Translations under genes and position numbers: made by a program
Origin: Panulirus ornatus
Taxonomy: Eukaryota > Arthropoda > Malacostraca > Decapoda > Palinuridae
Direction of reading: 5' to 3'
DNA: 64,000 nucleotides
Assembly (NCBI RefSeq): GCF_036320965.1
Contig: NC_092279.1
Coordinates: 21,882,929 to 21,946,928, forward strand
Part shown: one piece after another, positions 26,401 through 41,600 of the stretch
Layout of the letters: every line of letters starts with the position of its first letter
Position numbering within the stretch: the first letter of the stretch is position 1
Notes under the pieces: model-generated
What the model saw: only the letters and a program-made list of their open reading frames with translations
What the model was told of the DNA's origin: nothing
Databases searched by the model: none

Positions 26401-29400
26401 TTGCCCTGAAATATGACATCAAAAGAGGTGAGTGAGCAGTCGAAATGTAGGCGACTCTGAAAATACAGTTTATACGTGTTTTTACCTTTGTGTATTAATA
26501 TAATGTACAAATTTATGTTGTGTTTCAGTATAAACACACCAGCAAAGAAATATTCAAGCAGTTTGTCTTGGGTGCATATTAAAGTTTAGTGAAGAAACTT
26601 TGATTTTCAAAATGACAAGGTTTAGGAAAATTGCACATTTTAGAAAGAATTGTTTTGCCTAAATATTTTCCTCTTATGATTGAATGTACATTGGGCTGCA
26701 TAAGCTCAGGAGTTTCAGAAAAATTGCATCAGTGCTTTAGTTTTACTGTATCTGTAAAAGTAATCTTTTTGTCAAATCTCAAAATGCCTGCATGAAAGAC
26801 ATTTGTTTTAAAACTATTGATTGCATTTACCCTTTTGATGGTGTGGGCATCAGTTTCCATCCTATGTATCATTGTGCTGTTGGTATCAGTCTACACATAT
26901 AATTTGCCACTACAAGTTCACTGCACATTTTAAGCTCTGTTTGCTGGCCATAGGTGGCATCCCAAGTAAAGGATGAGTCATTGGAGTTGGCTAGAGGCCT
27001 CAGTAGCCCACGAGTGAACACAGTGGATGGTCACATGCCTGTTCTTAGGATTTACTGCCAACAGTGCCTACTACTACAACCCTACCATGCACATTATACT
27101 TATACCTGTGATTGACCAATGCAGCTGATAATTTGATATTGAAAAAAAAAATGCTTTGCTCGATTATAAGAAAAATGAAAGTTTGTGTTTTGCATACTTT
27201 ATCATGTTCTGTACTTGAAAAATATATAAATCTCTTTTTGATACTTAGATTATCTGGTTAATAGTGTGTTTCTCCTAAATTAGGAATGGTTAAGTCTTAT
27301 AAGAAAATTTTTTTTTTTTATATTTTTCTTCATAAGTAAGTAAAACAAGAATGATTTTAATGTGTTTAGCACATCTAGGGAAGGTCAGTAAAATCAGTTT
27401 ATCACCAAAAAAATGAAAGCAAATATCCAACTTGAATTTCATTTGATACAACTGACTTAAAGTTTCAGAAATTTAGCACAAAATGTACATATTTCACCAT
27501 TATGTTTTTCATTTTGCCTCACTAAAACATACAAACCTTTAAATTAAGTCTTTATAATGACCAGATCCTTAAGTTCAGATTATTGGTCATTGTGTGTGCA
27601 GCATCCACTCCAAACATGTGCTGAAGTTTTGTTTTAAGCGATAGATTTTTTCGAAGTTTTGTTTTATTATTTTTTTCTTTTATTAAAACTATTTATATTG
27701 CAGGCTGTGGATCGACACATGTCTTTAGGATATGCCTACTATGCTCCTGATGATGTTGTGTACCATGAGGGCAAGACTGTGAAACAGTGGAGAGATGAAT
27801 ATAATCAGAGGTGAGGTTTACTACCATTTGTAAGCAGTCAAAAAGTGTACAATGATATTGTCATTATGAAAGAAAATTAGTGATGTGATTGAGTTCTTAA
27901 GAACTGTGCTGATTATTTTCCACATTTCCATCAGAGATTGAACTGACAAGAATTTATGATTATCATTGTATAATGATACCCCTTCAGGTTGTTTGTAATA
28001 ATATGTATTGGCCTTGATTAAGCTTCAGGGGTCTGGAATTTATATTTACAGATCTGTGTCTTATTCATGAATTGATATTTACAAATATTCTTTTGTCCAT
28101 ACATTAAAAACATACTTGTACATGAATTGTAGCTTCGGGAGATGATTACAAGCATAATACTTTTTGTTTTCCTCGTGTTGAATATGTTCAGTAGAAGAAT
28201 ATAGTGCATCTTTTCTCCTATGACCATTGTGTGACTTACGACCAAATTTTCATTGTAAAAATGTATTGATGCAGAATGTAATACTGACTCAAGAAAATTT
28301 CCTTTTGTTATTATGTGGCAGAGAAGGCATATTGGTATATACTCCAGGAGCCCCAGGCCTGATTATTAGTCCTTGGTTTAGCCTTGCATCATGATTAAGA
28401 AAGAGACATTCTGTATCTGCAGAAAATCTATAATAGAGTTGACTGTGTAGTCTTGTGGAAGGTGATGCCAGTAAATAGGGTAAACAAAATGTTATTGCAG
28501 TGAAGAGATCATATTGGAAAATAAGACATATGTGCAAGTAGGAAGGGAGGAGGGTGAATGGTTCTTAGGGAAAGTAGGTCTGCATCATAGATGTGTGATA
28601 TTATTTAATTTGTTTTCATATGAAATAGAGAAAGGTAAATGCAGTTGTCTTAGAGTAAAAGGAAAGTTTATGAGCCTTGGGAAGTAAAAAAACTTGCTTT
28701 TTGCAAATGACAGTTTTCATGGCATACTCAAAACAGAAACACCAGAAGCTGGTGATGTTTTGGAGAGTGTGGAAAGGGGAAGGTGACAGGGAATTAGAAC
28801 AAAACTTAAATTAATGATGTGCAGTAAGAGGATGAGCTAGGATAGTTCAAGAGTAAGTCTAAATGGACAGGATCTGGGGAAAGTGGATTGCTTTAGCTAC
28901 CTGAAAATTGATGTAGCAGCTAATGGAAGCATAGGGGCTTAAGTGAGGTATAGAGTAGAAGGAGGCTAAGGTCCTGATGCATTTAGTAGTGTGTAGAAGG
29001 AGAGGTCATTGTTTGTTTGGCCAGAGATGGGTGTGTGTGAAGGTAGAGTAGTCCCAACATTGTTGTATGGGTATGCTTCAGGCTCTCACTGCAAAAGAAT
29101 GGAGGAGGGTGAACTTGTTGGAAATGAAACATTTAAGAATGATATGTGGTGTGAGGTTGATCATGCAAGAAATGACAGTGTAAGAGCATGATATAGTAGC
29201 AGCACATTATGATTGAGAGAGCTGAGTAGAATAGGTTGAAATGGTTCAGACATACTGAGAGATGAGTGAAGGAAAACTGACAAGGATAGTCTAACTACTT
29301 TACTTACAAGTAGTTACGATGAGATTTTATCAGAATAGTAGGGCTGTCACGCAGTACTAACTGCACTCCTTGTTTAATGAGTGATACTGGTCTTTTTTTT

Positions 29401-32400
29401 TTTTTCTGCCACTTGCATTGCATAATTGTCTTTTGTGGGTTCATCTGGGATTGATTTCAACCACATTTGAAGTTTTCTTTTAATTGTGTCTGTGGTTGCT
29501 CCAGCTATCTTTCTTATATCTCCAGGCAGAAAGGTAAACAGTTTAGAAATAAAAAGAATTAAGGCAAGCTGTAAACATTCTGAGAATCAGTAGACCACAA
29601 GTATAATGTCATCAGTTTACTTTCAATGTTTGTTAGAATAACCACATAACCAGTTGACAGGAAGTAAGGTTGCCGTCATATACAGATTGATCCATAAAGT
29701 TACTGTCTCACAGATTTATTAACTTTCTCCTCAAATCATGGAAATCAACTTAATCAGACACTGGGAAAATCATATTTATAGCTTTAGTCACTGTCCTTTA
29801 TAAGTAAACATTTCTGTGTTTACTTATTTCAGCTTGGAAAAAGAACCTGCAGAGTATGCTGGTTACACATATGATGCTGTCTGGACATATGCTTTTGCCC
29901 TGGATAAGTTGCTTAAGGAAGATCGTACTCATGTTGCTAACCTGCACAGCGATAGGACCATCAAGTAAGTTATATTTCTGTTTCATTCATGTTGATGGCA
30001 AACGTAGTTTTGTATACTGTTGATTTTATACAAATAGGCTCTTATCTGTTATAAAATGATGATTTATGGTGTATATATGGAGAAAAAGCTTTTATACAAG
30101 GAGTTTACTAATCTGTTCTGTGATTATTCGCATTTTAGATAAATCTGATGAAGTCTAGTATATCAGTGAATATACAGTTTAGAAATAGGAGTGGAAAATG
30201 GAGCCACGCAAGGATTTGTCTTCTGGGGCTAAAGGCTGGGGTGACTGTATGTGAGGTTATAACCAAAGTGAGAAGAAGGGAGAGATATGTGCTTGGTATT
30301 CCAGCTTGTTAATCAGCCTCCCATGCAGTAGTGTATCAAATGCTTTGTGGCTGTCAAGAAATAAATCTCTGGAGCCTTCCCTTTTGTCTAAAACAGAACT
30401 TGCTCACTTATAGAAATCTAAGTGGTTTGTTACACAGACCTTTTTCTAAAACTGTGTAACCTCACTCATTTTTTTTTCTTTTTGTAGAAAGTCATCCATT
30501 TGCTTGCTGATTATCTTTTCCAATGCCTGTACAGACCACACTCATCATGGAGGTTGGTATGGAGTTCAAGTAGATGCGTATGACATTTACCCTTTTCCAC
30601 TGTCTTGGCCCTTTGCCAGTGCTTTCACTGGATGCCTCCTCATTTATCAATATATGTTTGAGTATACTCAATTCCTGCCTCAGAAGTATCTTTTGTTATT
30701 AATAGGCTCCTGCAGCACTCAGGATACTGGGACCACAAGTCATACTTGAAGTGTTGTGATATTGTGTGTGTATGTTATGTACTGAAAGTGCAGGGCACTT
30801 GAATATCAAGGGCTCAGGGTATTCTTTGTGGTAGTTGCACCTTGGGCATGGGAGATGGGGGGGTCTTACGATACGGTGAATCATGTGTGATGATTGACAA
30901 CCAGATTGTAAGCAGGAGAGTGTGACATGAATTTGTCTGGGGAGTTTGATTTCTTATGGGATTATGTCTGGTGGGTTGTATGAGTATATATAGATGTATA
31001 TACTTATAGGCAGTGTATGTAAAGTTCTACAGTTTGGAATGATTTTTTAATTCCTTTCTTTGTGGGATTCCATGAACTTCTTTTCCCTGTTTCAGACGGT
31101 TTGTAGAACTCTTAGGAGAAACTAACTTCAGCGGTGTGTCAGGACACATCAACTTTCGGGATGGCCCCTCCCGAAAAACCACGATTAACATCATGCAGTT
31201 TATAGTTAGTGATGACCGGGAGAATGGAAGCCATAAATATGAAACTATTGGAACATTCACACCAACAAGCTCTGAAGGAGGCATGTAAGTTCAGAAATGT
31301 AATTTTTTTTTTTCTATCCTTTAGAGTGCCTTATACCTAAAATTTTGTTCTATAGGTTCTGTGGACCTTATATTTTATGTATAAAACTTGTTACATACCA
31401 GCTTAGAGAATCAGATTCTCAGGAAATACTTAGAAAAACATGTATTTGTATGTAGCATTTATGGAAGTGGAGAAGGCATATAGTAGGGTTGATAGAGATG
31501 CTTTGCGAAAGGTCTTAAGAGTATATGATGTGGGAGGCAAGTTGCTAGAAGCAGTGAGAAGTTTTTACCAATGATGTAAGGCATTTGTACGAGTAGGAAG
31601 AGAGGAGAGTGATTCATTCCCAGTGAAGGTCGGTCTGCATCAGGGGTGTGATGTCCCCATGATTGTTTGATTTATTTATGGATGGGGTGGTTAGGGAGGT
31701 AAATGGGAGAGTTTTGAAGAGAGGGACGAGTTTATAGTATGTTGGTGATGAGAGGGCTTGGGAAGTGAGTCAGTTGTTGTTTGCCAATGATACAGCTCTA
31801 GTGGCTGATTCAAGACCAAGGTTATTATTAGGTTCATTAGGGTTGAGGGACAAGTTGATTGGGATATAAGTCTGAATGGAGAAAAATTGGAGAAAGTGAA
31901 GTGTTTTAGATATCTGGGAGTGAGCTTAGCAGCGAATGGAACCATAGAAGCGGAAGTGAGTCACAGAGTGGGGGAGGGGGCGAAGGTTTTGGGACCAATG
32001 AAGAATGTGTGGAAGAAGAGAATGTATCTCGGAGAGCAAAAATGGGTATGTTTGAAGGAATAGTAGTTCCAACAGTGTTATATGGTTGTGAGGCATGGCT
32101 ATAGATAGAGTTGTATGGAGGAGGGTGGATTTGTTGGAATTTATATGTTTGAGGACAGTATATAGTTAGATCGAGTAAGTAGTGAAAGGGTAAGAGAGAT
32201 GTGTGGAAATAAAAAGAGTGTGGTTGAGAGAGCAGAAGAGGGTGTGTTGAATTGATTTAGACAGATGGAAGGAACAAGGAGAAGTAGGAGACCAAATTGG
32301 AGATGGAAGGATGGAATATAAAGAATTTTGAGCAATCAGGGCAAGAACTTATAGGAGGGTGAGAGGAGTGTAAGGAGTAGAGTGAATTGGAACGATGTGG

Positions 32401-35400
32401 TATACCGGGGTCGATGTGCTGTCCAGGGCATGTGAAACGTCTGGGGTAAACCATGGAAAGGTCTGTGGGGCCTGGATGTGGTTAGGGAACTGTGGTTTTG
32501 GTGCATTACACATGACAGCTGGAGACTGAGTGTGAACGAGTTGCCTTTTTTTCTGCTTTCCTGGCACTACCACACTGAAGCAGGGGGTAGCAATGCTGTT
32601 TCCTGTGGGCAGGGTGGCGCCAGGAATGGATAAAGGCAAGCAAGTATGAATATGTACATGTATGTGTTTATGTGTTTGCGTCTTTGTTTTGTATTGGCAC
32701 CTTTAAGTGTTTTTCATATATGCTTCTAAAACTTTTTTCTTTCATACTTGTCCACCTTTTTCCACATCTCATGAAGCCTTCATTTCATTTATGGATACTT
32801 CCTTGTCATTATTCCTTCTCCACTCTCTTTTACTTGAGTAGAAATTTAAGTTGCACTGTATCCTCTACTTTGACTTTCTTAGTCTTCCTCAGTTTCTAAT
32901 CTGTTATTTTTTGTCTTTTCTATGATGTAATGATCAGAGATGCCAGTTTTGCTAACATCACTGTATATAATGAGTGTAGTATCATTTGTAAAAAGTAGGT
33001 CCGTGTTACTGTTTTTTGTTTGTGTATGACATAGATTGAACATTTTACAGATATGAAGGAGGAGATAGAAGGATGATGTGAAGGAGGCATTGGAGTATCA
33101 GTCTAAATGTTCATGAGGGTGAGAAATATGCCTGGGATAGAATGAACTAAATCAATGTGGTAAAATGGGGGACAATGTTCGGTCAGTGGGTTAAACCATG
33201 GCATATGAAGCTGTAGAGATAAACCTAGAAGGAGTCTTTGGAAGCTGGCTGTAGTTTTGGTGTATTATACATGACATCTAGGGATTAGATGTCTTCAAAT
33301 GAGTCCATAATTTATCTTCTTCTGATTTTGCTACACTTGGGCAGGAGAAGCAGTTCTGTGCTAGAAAAAGTAGTAGTAGGATGATTTACATTTATGTTAT
33401 TTTATCCACAGGCTTCGTTTGGAAAAGAGGAATACAAGGTTTTTCCATGGGGTCCCAGGAGATGGCTCACTTCCTGACACCTGCTTATTTGATACGTTCA
33501 GCAAGCTCCTTGATGTTAGCTGTGATGTGGCCATAGTTATTGTGATGGTCCTTATTTTTGTTGTCTTTGCAATCATCTTGATTGCTCTCTTTATTGTGTA
33601 CAAAAAGAGGTAAGCTGTTGACATAAACATCAGAAATATTATATGATTGTTTGTAAATATGTGTATTTATACTGTAATATTTGCAACTCTTAATATCCTT
33701 TTGTTAAGTTTTTCATCAGTGATTATTATTGCAGATTTGAGAAAATGATTCCAAATCAGGCAGCATGGCCATTAGGAGAGCTAACATCCTTGGATGAATG
33801 GGAGTTACCAAGGGAAAAGGTTGTCATTAATCGTACTATTGGTGAAGGAGCTTTTGGTACAGTATTTGGTGGTGAGTGTCAGTTTGGAGAGAACACCCCA
33901 TGGTTAGCTGTGGCTGTAAAAACACTTAAGGTTGGCTCCACTGTTGAGGAAAAGCTCGACTTCTTGGGTGAGGCAGAAATGATGAAAAGATTCAATCACA
34001 AGAATATTGTCCAGCTGCTAGGTCTCTGTACTCATCAGGAACCTATATACATGATCATGGAGTTCATGTTATATGGTAAGTGAAATATGACGTTATAGAA
34101 ATTATTTATTTATTATACCTTGTCGCTGTCTCCTGCATTATAGAAATATATAATCAAACTGTTTACTTGAATAGTTCTGTAATGACCTTATTCTTGCTAA
34201 AGACCTTTATATAATGCACAATATACAGTCTGTATAAACATTTTGTTGTTGAATGTTCATTAGCCACAAACAAGCATCCCAGTAATTCATCAATGCTACA
34301 AGTATGGTAGTTTCTTTTTGTTTTTGTTATGTATTACTATCTGTTTCATAGAAGGGAGGTAGATCAGAAGCACAAAGTCTTCCACTTGCATTTAAAAAAT
34401 ATCTCATTGAAATGTACTAGGTTTTGTTGCTTCCAGCACATGTTAGGGTATGTTAAGTGACACTTTTACTGTGGAAAGGAGAAAAATGATACAGAAATTG
34501 AAAGAAAATGCCTTCATACTATCAGCAAAAGAAATCCTTTAGAGCCCAATGAATCATTACGAAGTACTTCTTAGAAATGGCAGTTCAGAAAGGTTGATAC
34601 TGAGTTTAAGAGTTGTTGGGTTGGACATTTTTCTTAGTATCAAACCATACATCTCACACGAGAAGGAGCCTCCATATTAGTAAGGTTGTGTATTTCACAC
34701 TTTTCTCCTAGTTATCCTTAAGAATGGCCAAAGTCAGACAATTTACTTTTTTATACATAGTCGCCATTACCTGTGCGTGATAGGTAGCATGAAGAACCTT
34801 AAAGGAAAAAATCCTCACAAGTTCCTTTTGCTGTTCCTTCTTTTCAAAAGTGATATAGGACAGGAGAATTTCTAAATCTCCTCTCACCTCTCTGAGTCAC
34901 CTTCTATGACATTCAGAGAATATGTGAATGGTATTCTTTCTCTCCTATCCCCATTTTACCATGTATTGCATAAATAATTCACTACATGATATTGAAAATT
35001 ACCAGTTCATACACCACCCTTTTTGAAAATGTAGATGAACATGGAATTACAGGTATTGCAGACTCAGTAACTCATTGAAAAAAAGCAGTTTTGCTCAGGA
35101 GCTTATTGCAAATGCATTATGGTAACAGCTAGTGATGTTGCATATTGTATTATGTACACAATTCCAATTTTTCACTATTCTTGTGCTTTTAGAGTTAGCA
35201 CCATAGACTCTCTAAGATTTTATGTTCCAAGTTTTTGAAGATTTATTTTAAACTAGTCATATTCATACTTTCATTAACTCTCACTGAGAGGGGAAATTAT
35301 TTGAAACGATTCTTCATTTTTCTGTTGTTTAGTAATAGTTCCACTTAACAGGTGACCTGAAGACATATCTGTTGGCACGTCGTCACCTTGTATCTGACCG

Positions 35401-37280
35401 GTCAATGCACACCGAGGAGGATGAGGTCAGCAGCAAGCGTCTCACTTCCATGGCAGTTGATGTCTGCCGTGCATTGGCCTATCTTACGGAGATGAGATAT
35501 GTCCACAGGTGAAAATTCACTCTAAAATAGTTAAAGGAAAACCTTTGCATGTGTCATTATGAATATCTTATGGTGGAAAGGTTGTATTTATTATTTCAGG
35601 TATTAGATTAAAAAAGTACTTTGATAAGGGTATTAACATTAGCTGTAGTATTACAGTATCTACATCGAAGTTACTTGCATAGAAATACAGTGTATACAAA
35701 TATGTTCATGCATAGATTTTTGTTTAATTATAGTTAGATGAGGATGATTTCTACAAAGGTGGAGTCTATATTATAAACATCTACAATGCACACTCTGAGG
35801 TTTTGGTAGGCACTTACTGTATCCCCTCAGCTCCAGTGACCTGAAGTAGTAATTTACCTTTCTATTACCATATCAACTCCTAGCTTTTCTGAGCAATAGT
35901 ATATGAAATGTAATGGACTGATACAGTCAGAATAACACAAAGTGCTGTGCTTAAAAAAAAAAAAATGCATGTAAAAGGTACAAAAAAGACAATTAAAAGT
36001 GTGTCAAGCCTGACATAGATTTTTGAGATGTGGATACATTTGTCCTTTAGCAAGGCTGGCAGTGGAATAGGCGTGAAATGGGTTGTTATTATCTTTTGGT
36101 ATGATTATGCAAAGCTTTGGGCTTTTGTCAGTTGCTATCTGCTGACATGTGGTTGTTAGATGTTATGAGCCAAGTACCTCATTATGTAGAGAATTTTTCA
36201 TTTCATGTTCATGTTGCACAAGGGCTAAAGATCTTATATTAATATGAACTCTTTTGTCAGGGTTTAGAAATAAATTTCTAGGAACTTTAAACTTATGTTT
36301 AGTATATACATTTTATGATTTGAGTTACTAACTCCTTGTAGATGGAAAGAATTAAGCTTTACTTTCAGTAGATGAATTGTAATTTAAGACTATGTCAATA
36401 ATAAGTTAATAGTTGATAAGGGTCATAATCTGTTAATGGAAGAAGGATTTTTATGGTGTAATTAGTTAGCCATGAAGTAATTACAGTTAACTTTCTCTAC
36501 AACAGGGATGTGGCATGCAGGAACTGTTTAGTTAGTGCTGAACGGGTTGTCAAGCTCTCAGACTTTGGCATGACTCGTCCTATGTATGAAAGTGATTATT
36601 ACCGCTTTAGCAGACGAGGTAAGGAAGTGGATAAAGTTCTGAGTTCATACACAGATCTGTAAAGAAATATATTCTAAAACTGCTTTTATTTTGCACATAT
36701 GTTTGTTTTTGAGTTAGTTCTTGTCAGTTTTGATATCAGTTATTTGTTATAAGGATGAAATGGGCAAGCTACTTCCTTGGTTATGAAGGTGCACTCCTCT
36801 TACCCAGGTAGCTGTCCTTTTTTTCTGCCTCACCCACATTTGGACTGTTGGCATGCTGTCTACAAACATACTATCTCTACTTTTCATACATATGATTTGA
36901 CAACACACAACTCATTCTTTGTAACTCTAGATTTTTCTGCGGTGAATATGCATTAGCCCTTCATTTTGACAAAATGGTAGGAGCAATAGATTGAAGTAGT
37001 CGGTTGGACATTAGACAGGAGCATTAGGTAGGAACATCTGGGAGTAGTAGTATGTAGGAACATTTGGAACATTAGGTAAAAGTTGTAGATTGGAGCATTA
37101 TGTGGACACATTAGGTAGAAGTTTGAAAGTTAGTTTGAAAGCATTGTGGTGGAGTTACCCCCTGCCAGTGGCCTGTTTAGGGTTAGGGACTAAATTCTAA
37201 GAAGCAGCACCAGAGTTCACCAGTTATGGAGACTTTCACCATGGCCATATCCTGAGGGAGTTCCTGGAGGGAACAAATGA

Positions 37281-37315
<35 letters not shown>

Positions 37316-38567
37316 TCGCTGTCTCCCGCGTTTGCGAGGTAGCGCAAGGAAACAGACGAAAGAAATGGCCCAACCCACCCCCATACACATGCCTTGATTC
37401 AATCCACTGACAGCACGTCAACCCCGGTATACCACATCGCTCCAATTCACTCTATTCTTTGCCCTCCTTTCACCCTCCTGCATGTTCAGGCCCCGATCAC
37501 ACAAAATCTTTTTCACTCCATCTTTCCACCTCCAATTTGGTCTCCCTCTTCTCCTCGTTCCCTCCACCTCCGACACATATATCCTCTTGGTCAATCTTTC
37601 CTCACTCATTCTCTCCATGTGACCAAACCATTTCAAAACACCCTCTTCTGCTCTCTCAACCACGCTCTTTTTATTTCCACAAATCTCTCTTACCCTTACG
37701 TTACTTACTCGATCAAACCACCTCACACCACACATTGTCCTCAAACATCTCATTTCCAGCACATCCATCCTCCTGCGCACAACTCTATCCATAGTCCACG
37801 CCTCGCAACCATACAACATTGTTGGAACCACTATTCCTTCAAACATACCCATTTTTGCTTTCCGAGATAATGTTCTCAACTTCCACACATTCTTCAAGGC
37901 TCCCAGAATTTTCGCCCCCTCCCCCACCCTATGATCCACTTCCGCTTCCATGGTTCCATCCGCTGCCAGATCCACTCCCAGATATCTAAAACACTTCACT
38001 TCCTCCAGTTTTTCTCCATTCAAACTCACCTCCCAATTGAATTGACCCTCAACCCTACTGTACCTAATAACCTTGCTCTTATTCACATTTACTCTTAACT
38101 TTCTTCTTTCACACACTTTACCAAACTCAGTCACCAGCAGTTTTAAACTCCATATGGGAAGAGAGTTTTACACATGTTGCCCCATCTTAACTTTGTATAC
38201 GTCTATCAGTGTTATTACTCTTATTTGTAAACACACACACACACACACATTCTAAACTAGGTACCCAAATATCAACCAGCCCTAAAGGGAGGATGAATAG
38301 CAAGATTGGATGTGGGCTGACTGCCAAGCCCAGGATTCAGACCCAAGCAGGCTGATTTGTGTGTTGTGTTTTAGGTGATAGTGTGATGGGTATTGTGTGT
38401 TTGGTTTAGGATGAGTTGACATTTAGAGTGGGAGAGTTATAGTGACTGGTATGGTGAAAGAAATAGAGGAGGTAGTGAAAGGGAATAAGATTAACTACAT
38501 ATATTGTAAAAGCTCCAAACAACATTTAAAATTCATCTATCCTTCTCATATTGTCAGAACTTCCCAG

Positions 38568-38609
<42 letters not shown>

Positions 38610-41600
38610 ACAGTGTTAAATGATAGTATCACAATATGTCATTTTCTTTGCTAGCTATGTTACCTGTGCGGTGGATGTCTCCAGAGTCTCTTGAAGATGG
38701 CCTTTTCACCAACATGAGTGACATGTGGTCATATGGTGTATTGTTGTATGAAATCATCACCTTTGGAAGCTTTCCATTTCAGGTAAGTTCGTTAGATACG
38801 ATAAACTGACTACTATATTACAAATAAAGTATTAAGGTTTTTAAGAAAGATGATGTTATTATTATTCTTGTTTCACGTATTATCTGTTTCAATCATTGGC
38901 AAGGTAGCACTAGGAACAAAGTAAAGGCCTCATTCATTCATACCGTTCATACCCATTAGGTGAAATACACCAGAACTGCAGCCCCTAATTCACAATGAGA
39001 CCCAACAGACCTTTCAGTGGTGTCTTATGGCTGCTTCATACACCTTGTTTCAGTCCATTGGTAGCATGTTTACCTCTGTAGAACACATGACTTCACTTGA
39101 TGCATGCATGCCTTTCACCATATGGCATGTTCAGGCTTTGAGCATTCAAACTTCATTCACTCCATCCTTCCATATCTGATTCGGTGTACCCATTCTCTTT
39201 GTCCCAACCTGTTCAGACACATGTATTCTCTTTGTCACCCGCTCCTTATTCATTCTTTATTTCTGGACATACACCTTTAGCTCTTTCAGCTATATTCATT
39301 TCTACACCTCTCTCTGACCTTATCATCACTTACTCAGTTAAACCCACATTCTTTAGTGCTCCCAGTTTCTTGGTACCCCTTCACCCAACCAGTGACTCAT
39401 TTCAGCTCCCATGTTTCCATTTGATGCCATTTCAAACTAAGATATCTGAAACACCGCTTCCTCCAAGTTTGTCTCAGTCATACTCTCACCCTAACTACCT
39501 TGTCCCTCTTTACTGCTAAACCTAATAGGGCTCTCATCAGTGCTAATAACCTCTTTTAGTTTTTTACTCTATCATATGCCTTCTCCAGGTCCATAAATAC
39601 TACATACAAATCCACTTGCTTTTCTAAGTATTTCTCACATACATTCTTCAAAGCAAACACCTGATCCACACATCCTCTACCACTTCTGAAACCACACTGC
39701 TCTTCCCCAATCTGATGCTCTGTACATGCCTTCACCCTCTCAATCAATACCTTCCCACATAATTTCCCAGGAATACTCAACAAACTTATACCTCTGTAAT
39801 TTGAGCACTCACTCTTATCCCTTTTGCCTTTGTACAATGGCACTATGCACGCATTCCACCAATCCTCAGGCACCTCACCATGAGTCATACATACATTAAA
39901 TAACCTTACCAACCAGTCAATAATACAGTCACCCCCTTTTTTAATAAATTCCACTGCAATACCATCCACACCTGCTGCCTAGCCGGCTTTCATCTTCCGC
40001 AAAGCTTTTACTACCTCTTCTCTGTTTACCAAATCATTTTCCCTAACCCTCTCACTTTGCACAACACCTCGACCAAAACACCCTATATCTGCCACTCTAT
40101 CATCAGACACATTCAACAAACCTTCAAAATACTCACTCCATCTCCTCACATCACCACTACTTGTTATCATCTCCCCATTTGCGCCCTTCACTGAAGTTCC
40201 CATTTGCTCCCTTGTCTTACGCACTTTTTTTACCTCCTTCCAGAACATCTTTTTATTCTCCCTAAAATTTAATGATACTCTCTCACCCCAACTCTCATTT
40301 GCCCTCTTTTTCACCTCTTACACCTTTCTCTTGACCTCCTGTCTCTTTCTTTTATATATCTCCCACTCAATTGCATTTTTTCCCTGCAAAAATCGTCCAA
40401 ATGCCTCTCTCTTCTCTTTCACTAATACTCTTACTTCTTCATCCCACCACTCACTACCCTTTCTAATCAACCCACCTCCCACTCTTCTCATGCCACAAGC
40501 ATCTTTTGCGCAATCCATCACTGATTCCCTAAATACATCCCGTTCCTCCCCTGTGGAAGGTATTAAGAATATATGGTGTGGGAGGCAAGTTGTTAGAAGC
40601 AGTGAAAAGTTTTTATCGAGGATGTAAGGCATGTGTACGTGTAGGAAGAGAGGAAAGTGATTGGTTCTCAGTGAATGTAGGTTTGCGGAAGGGGTGTGTG
40701 ATGTCTCCATGGTTGTTTAATTTGTTTATGGATGGGGTTGTTAGGGAGGTGAATGCAAGAGTTTTGGAAAGAGGGGCAAGTATGAAGTCTGTTGGGGATG
40801 AGAGAGCTTGGGAAGTGAGTCAGTTGTTGTTCGCTGATGATACAGCGCTGGTGGCTGATTCATGTGAGAAACTGCAGAAGCTGGTGACTGAGTTTGGTAA
40901 AGTGTGTGAAAGAAGAAAGTTAAGAGTAAATGTGAATAAGAGCAAGGTTATTAGGTCCAGTAGGGTTGAGGGTCAAGTCATTTGGGAGGTAAGTTTGAAT
41001 GGAGAAAAACTGGAGGAAGTAAAGTGTTTTAGATATCTGGGAGTGGATCTGGCAGCGGATGGAACCATGGAAGCGGAAGTGGATCATAGGGTGGGGGAGG
41101 GGGCAAAAATTCTGGGAGCCTTGAAGAATGTGTGGAAGTCGAGAACATCATCTTGGAAAGCAATAATGGGTATGTTTGAAGGAATAGTGGTTCCAACAAT
41201 GTTGTATGGTTGCGAGGCGTGGGCTATGGATAGAGTTGTGCGCAGGAGGATGGATGTGCTGGAAATGAGATGTTTGAGGACAATGTGTGGTGTGAGGTGT
41301 TTGATCGAGTAAGTAACGTAGGGGTAAGAGAGATGTGTGGAAATAAAAAGAGCGTGGTTGAGAGAGCAGAAGAGGGTGTTTTGAAATGGTTTGGGCACAT
41401 GGAGAGAATGAGTGAGGAAAGATTGACCAAGAGGATATATGTGTCGGAGGTGGAGGGAATGAGGAGAAGTGGGAGACCAAATTGGAGGTGGAAAGATGGA
41501 GTGAAAAAGATTTTGTGTGAACGGGGCCTGAACATGCAGGAGGGTGAAAGGAGGGCAAGGAATAGAGTGAATTGGATCGATGTGGTATACCGGGATTGAC

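Larger units (their letters stand above)
31285..33411. other. VKR intron 15, filled with LINE fragments
   Basis: Nearly the whole 2.1 kb intron is retrotransposon: LINE-B + strand (31435-32660), an endonuclease fragment - strand (32690-33020) and a LINE-B 3' end + strand (33050-33365). Confidence 0.7.

Noticed and set aside
33745..34083. Stand-alone 112-residue kinase-like gene
   Set aside because: It is VKR exon 17 read from an internal Met to a stop inside the intron; splice sites and phase fit the larger gene.
37394..37870. Long antisense frames in LINE-A copies (also 7513-7986, 20630-21170, 41084-41558, 44603-45078, 51163-52056, 52429-52904)
   Set aside because: They mirror the reverse-transcriptase frame on the other strand and recur in every copy because the sense strand is purine-rich and low in stop complements. 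They show His/Ser/Pro-rich low-complexity translation and no domain.
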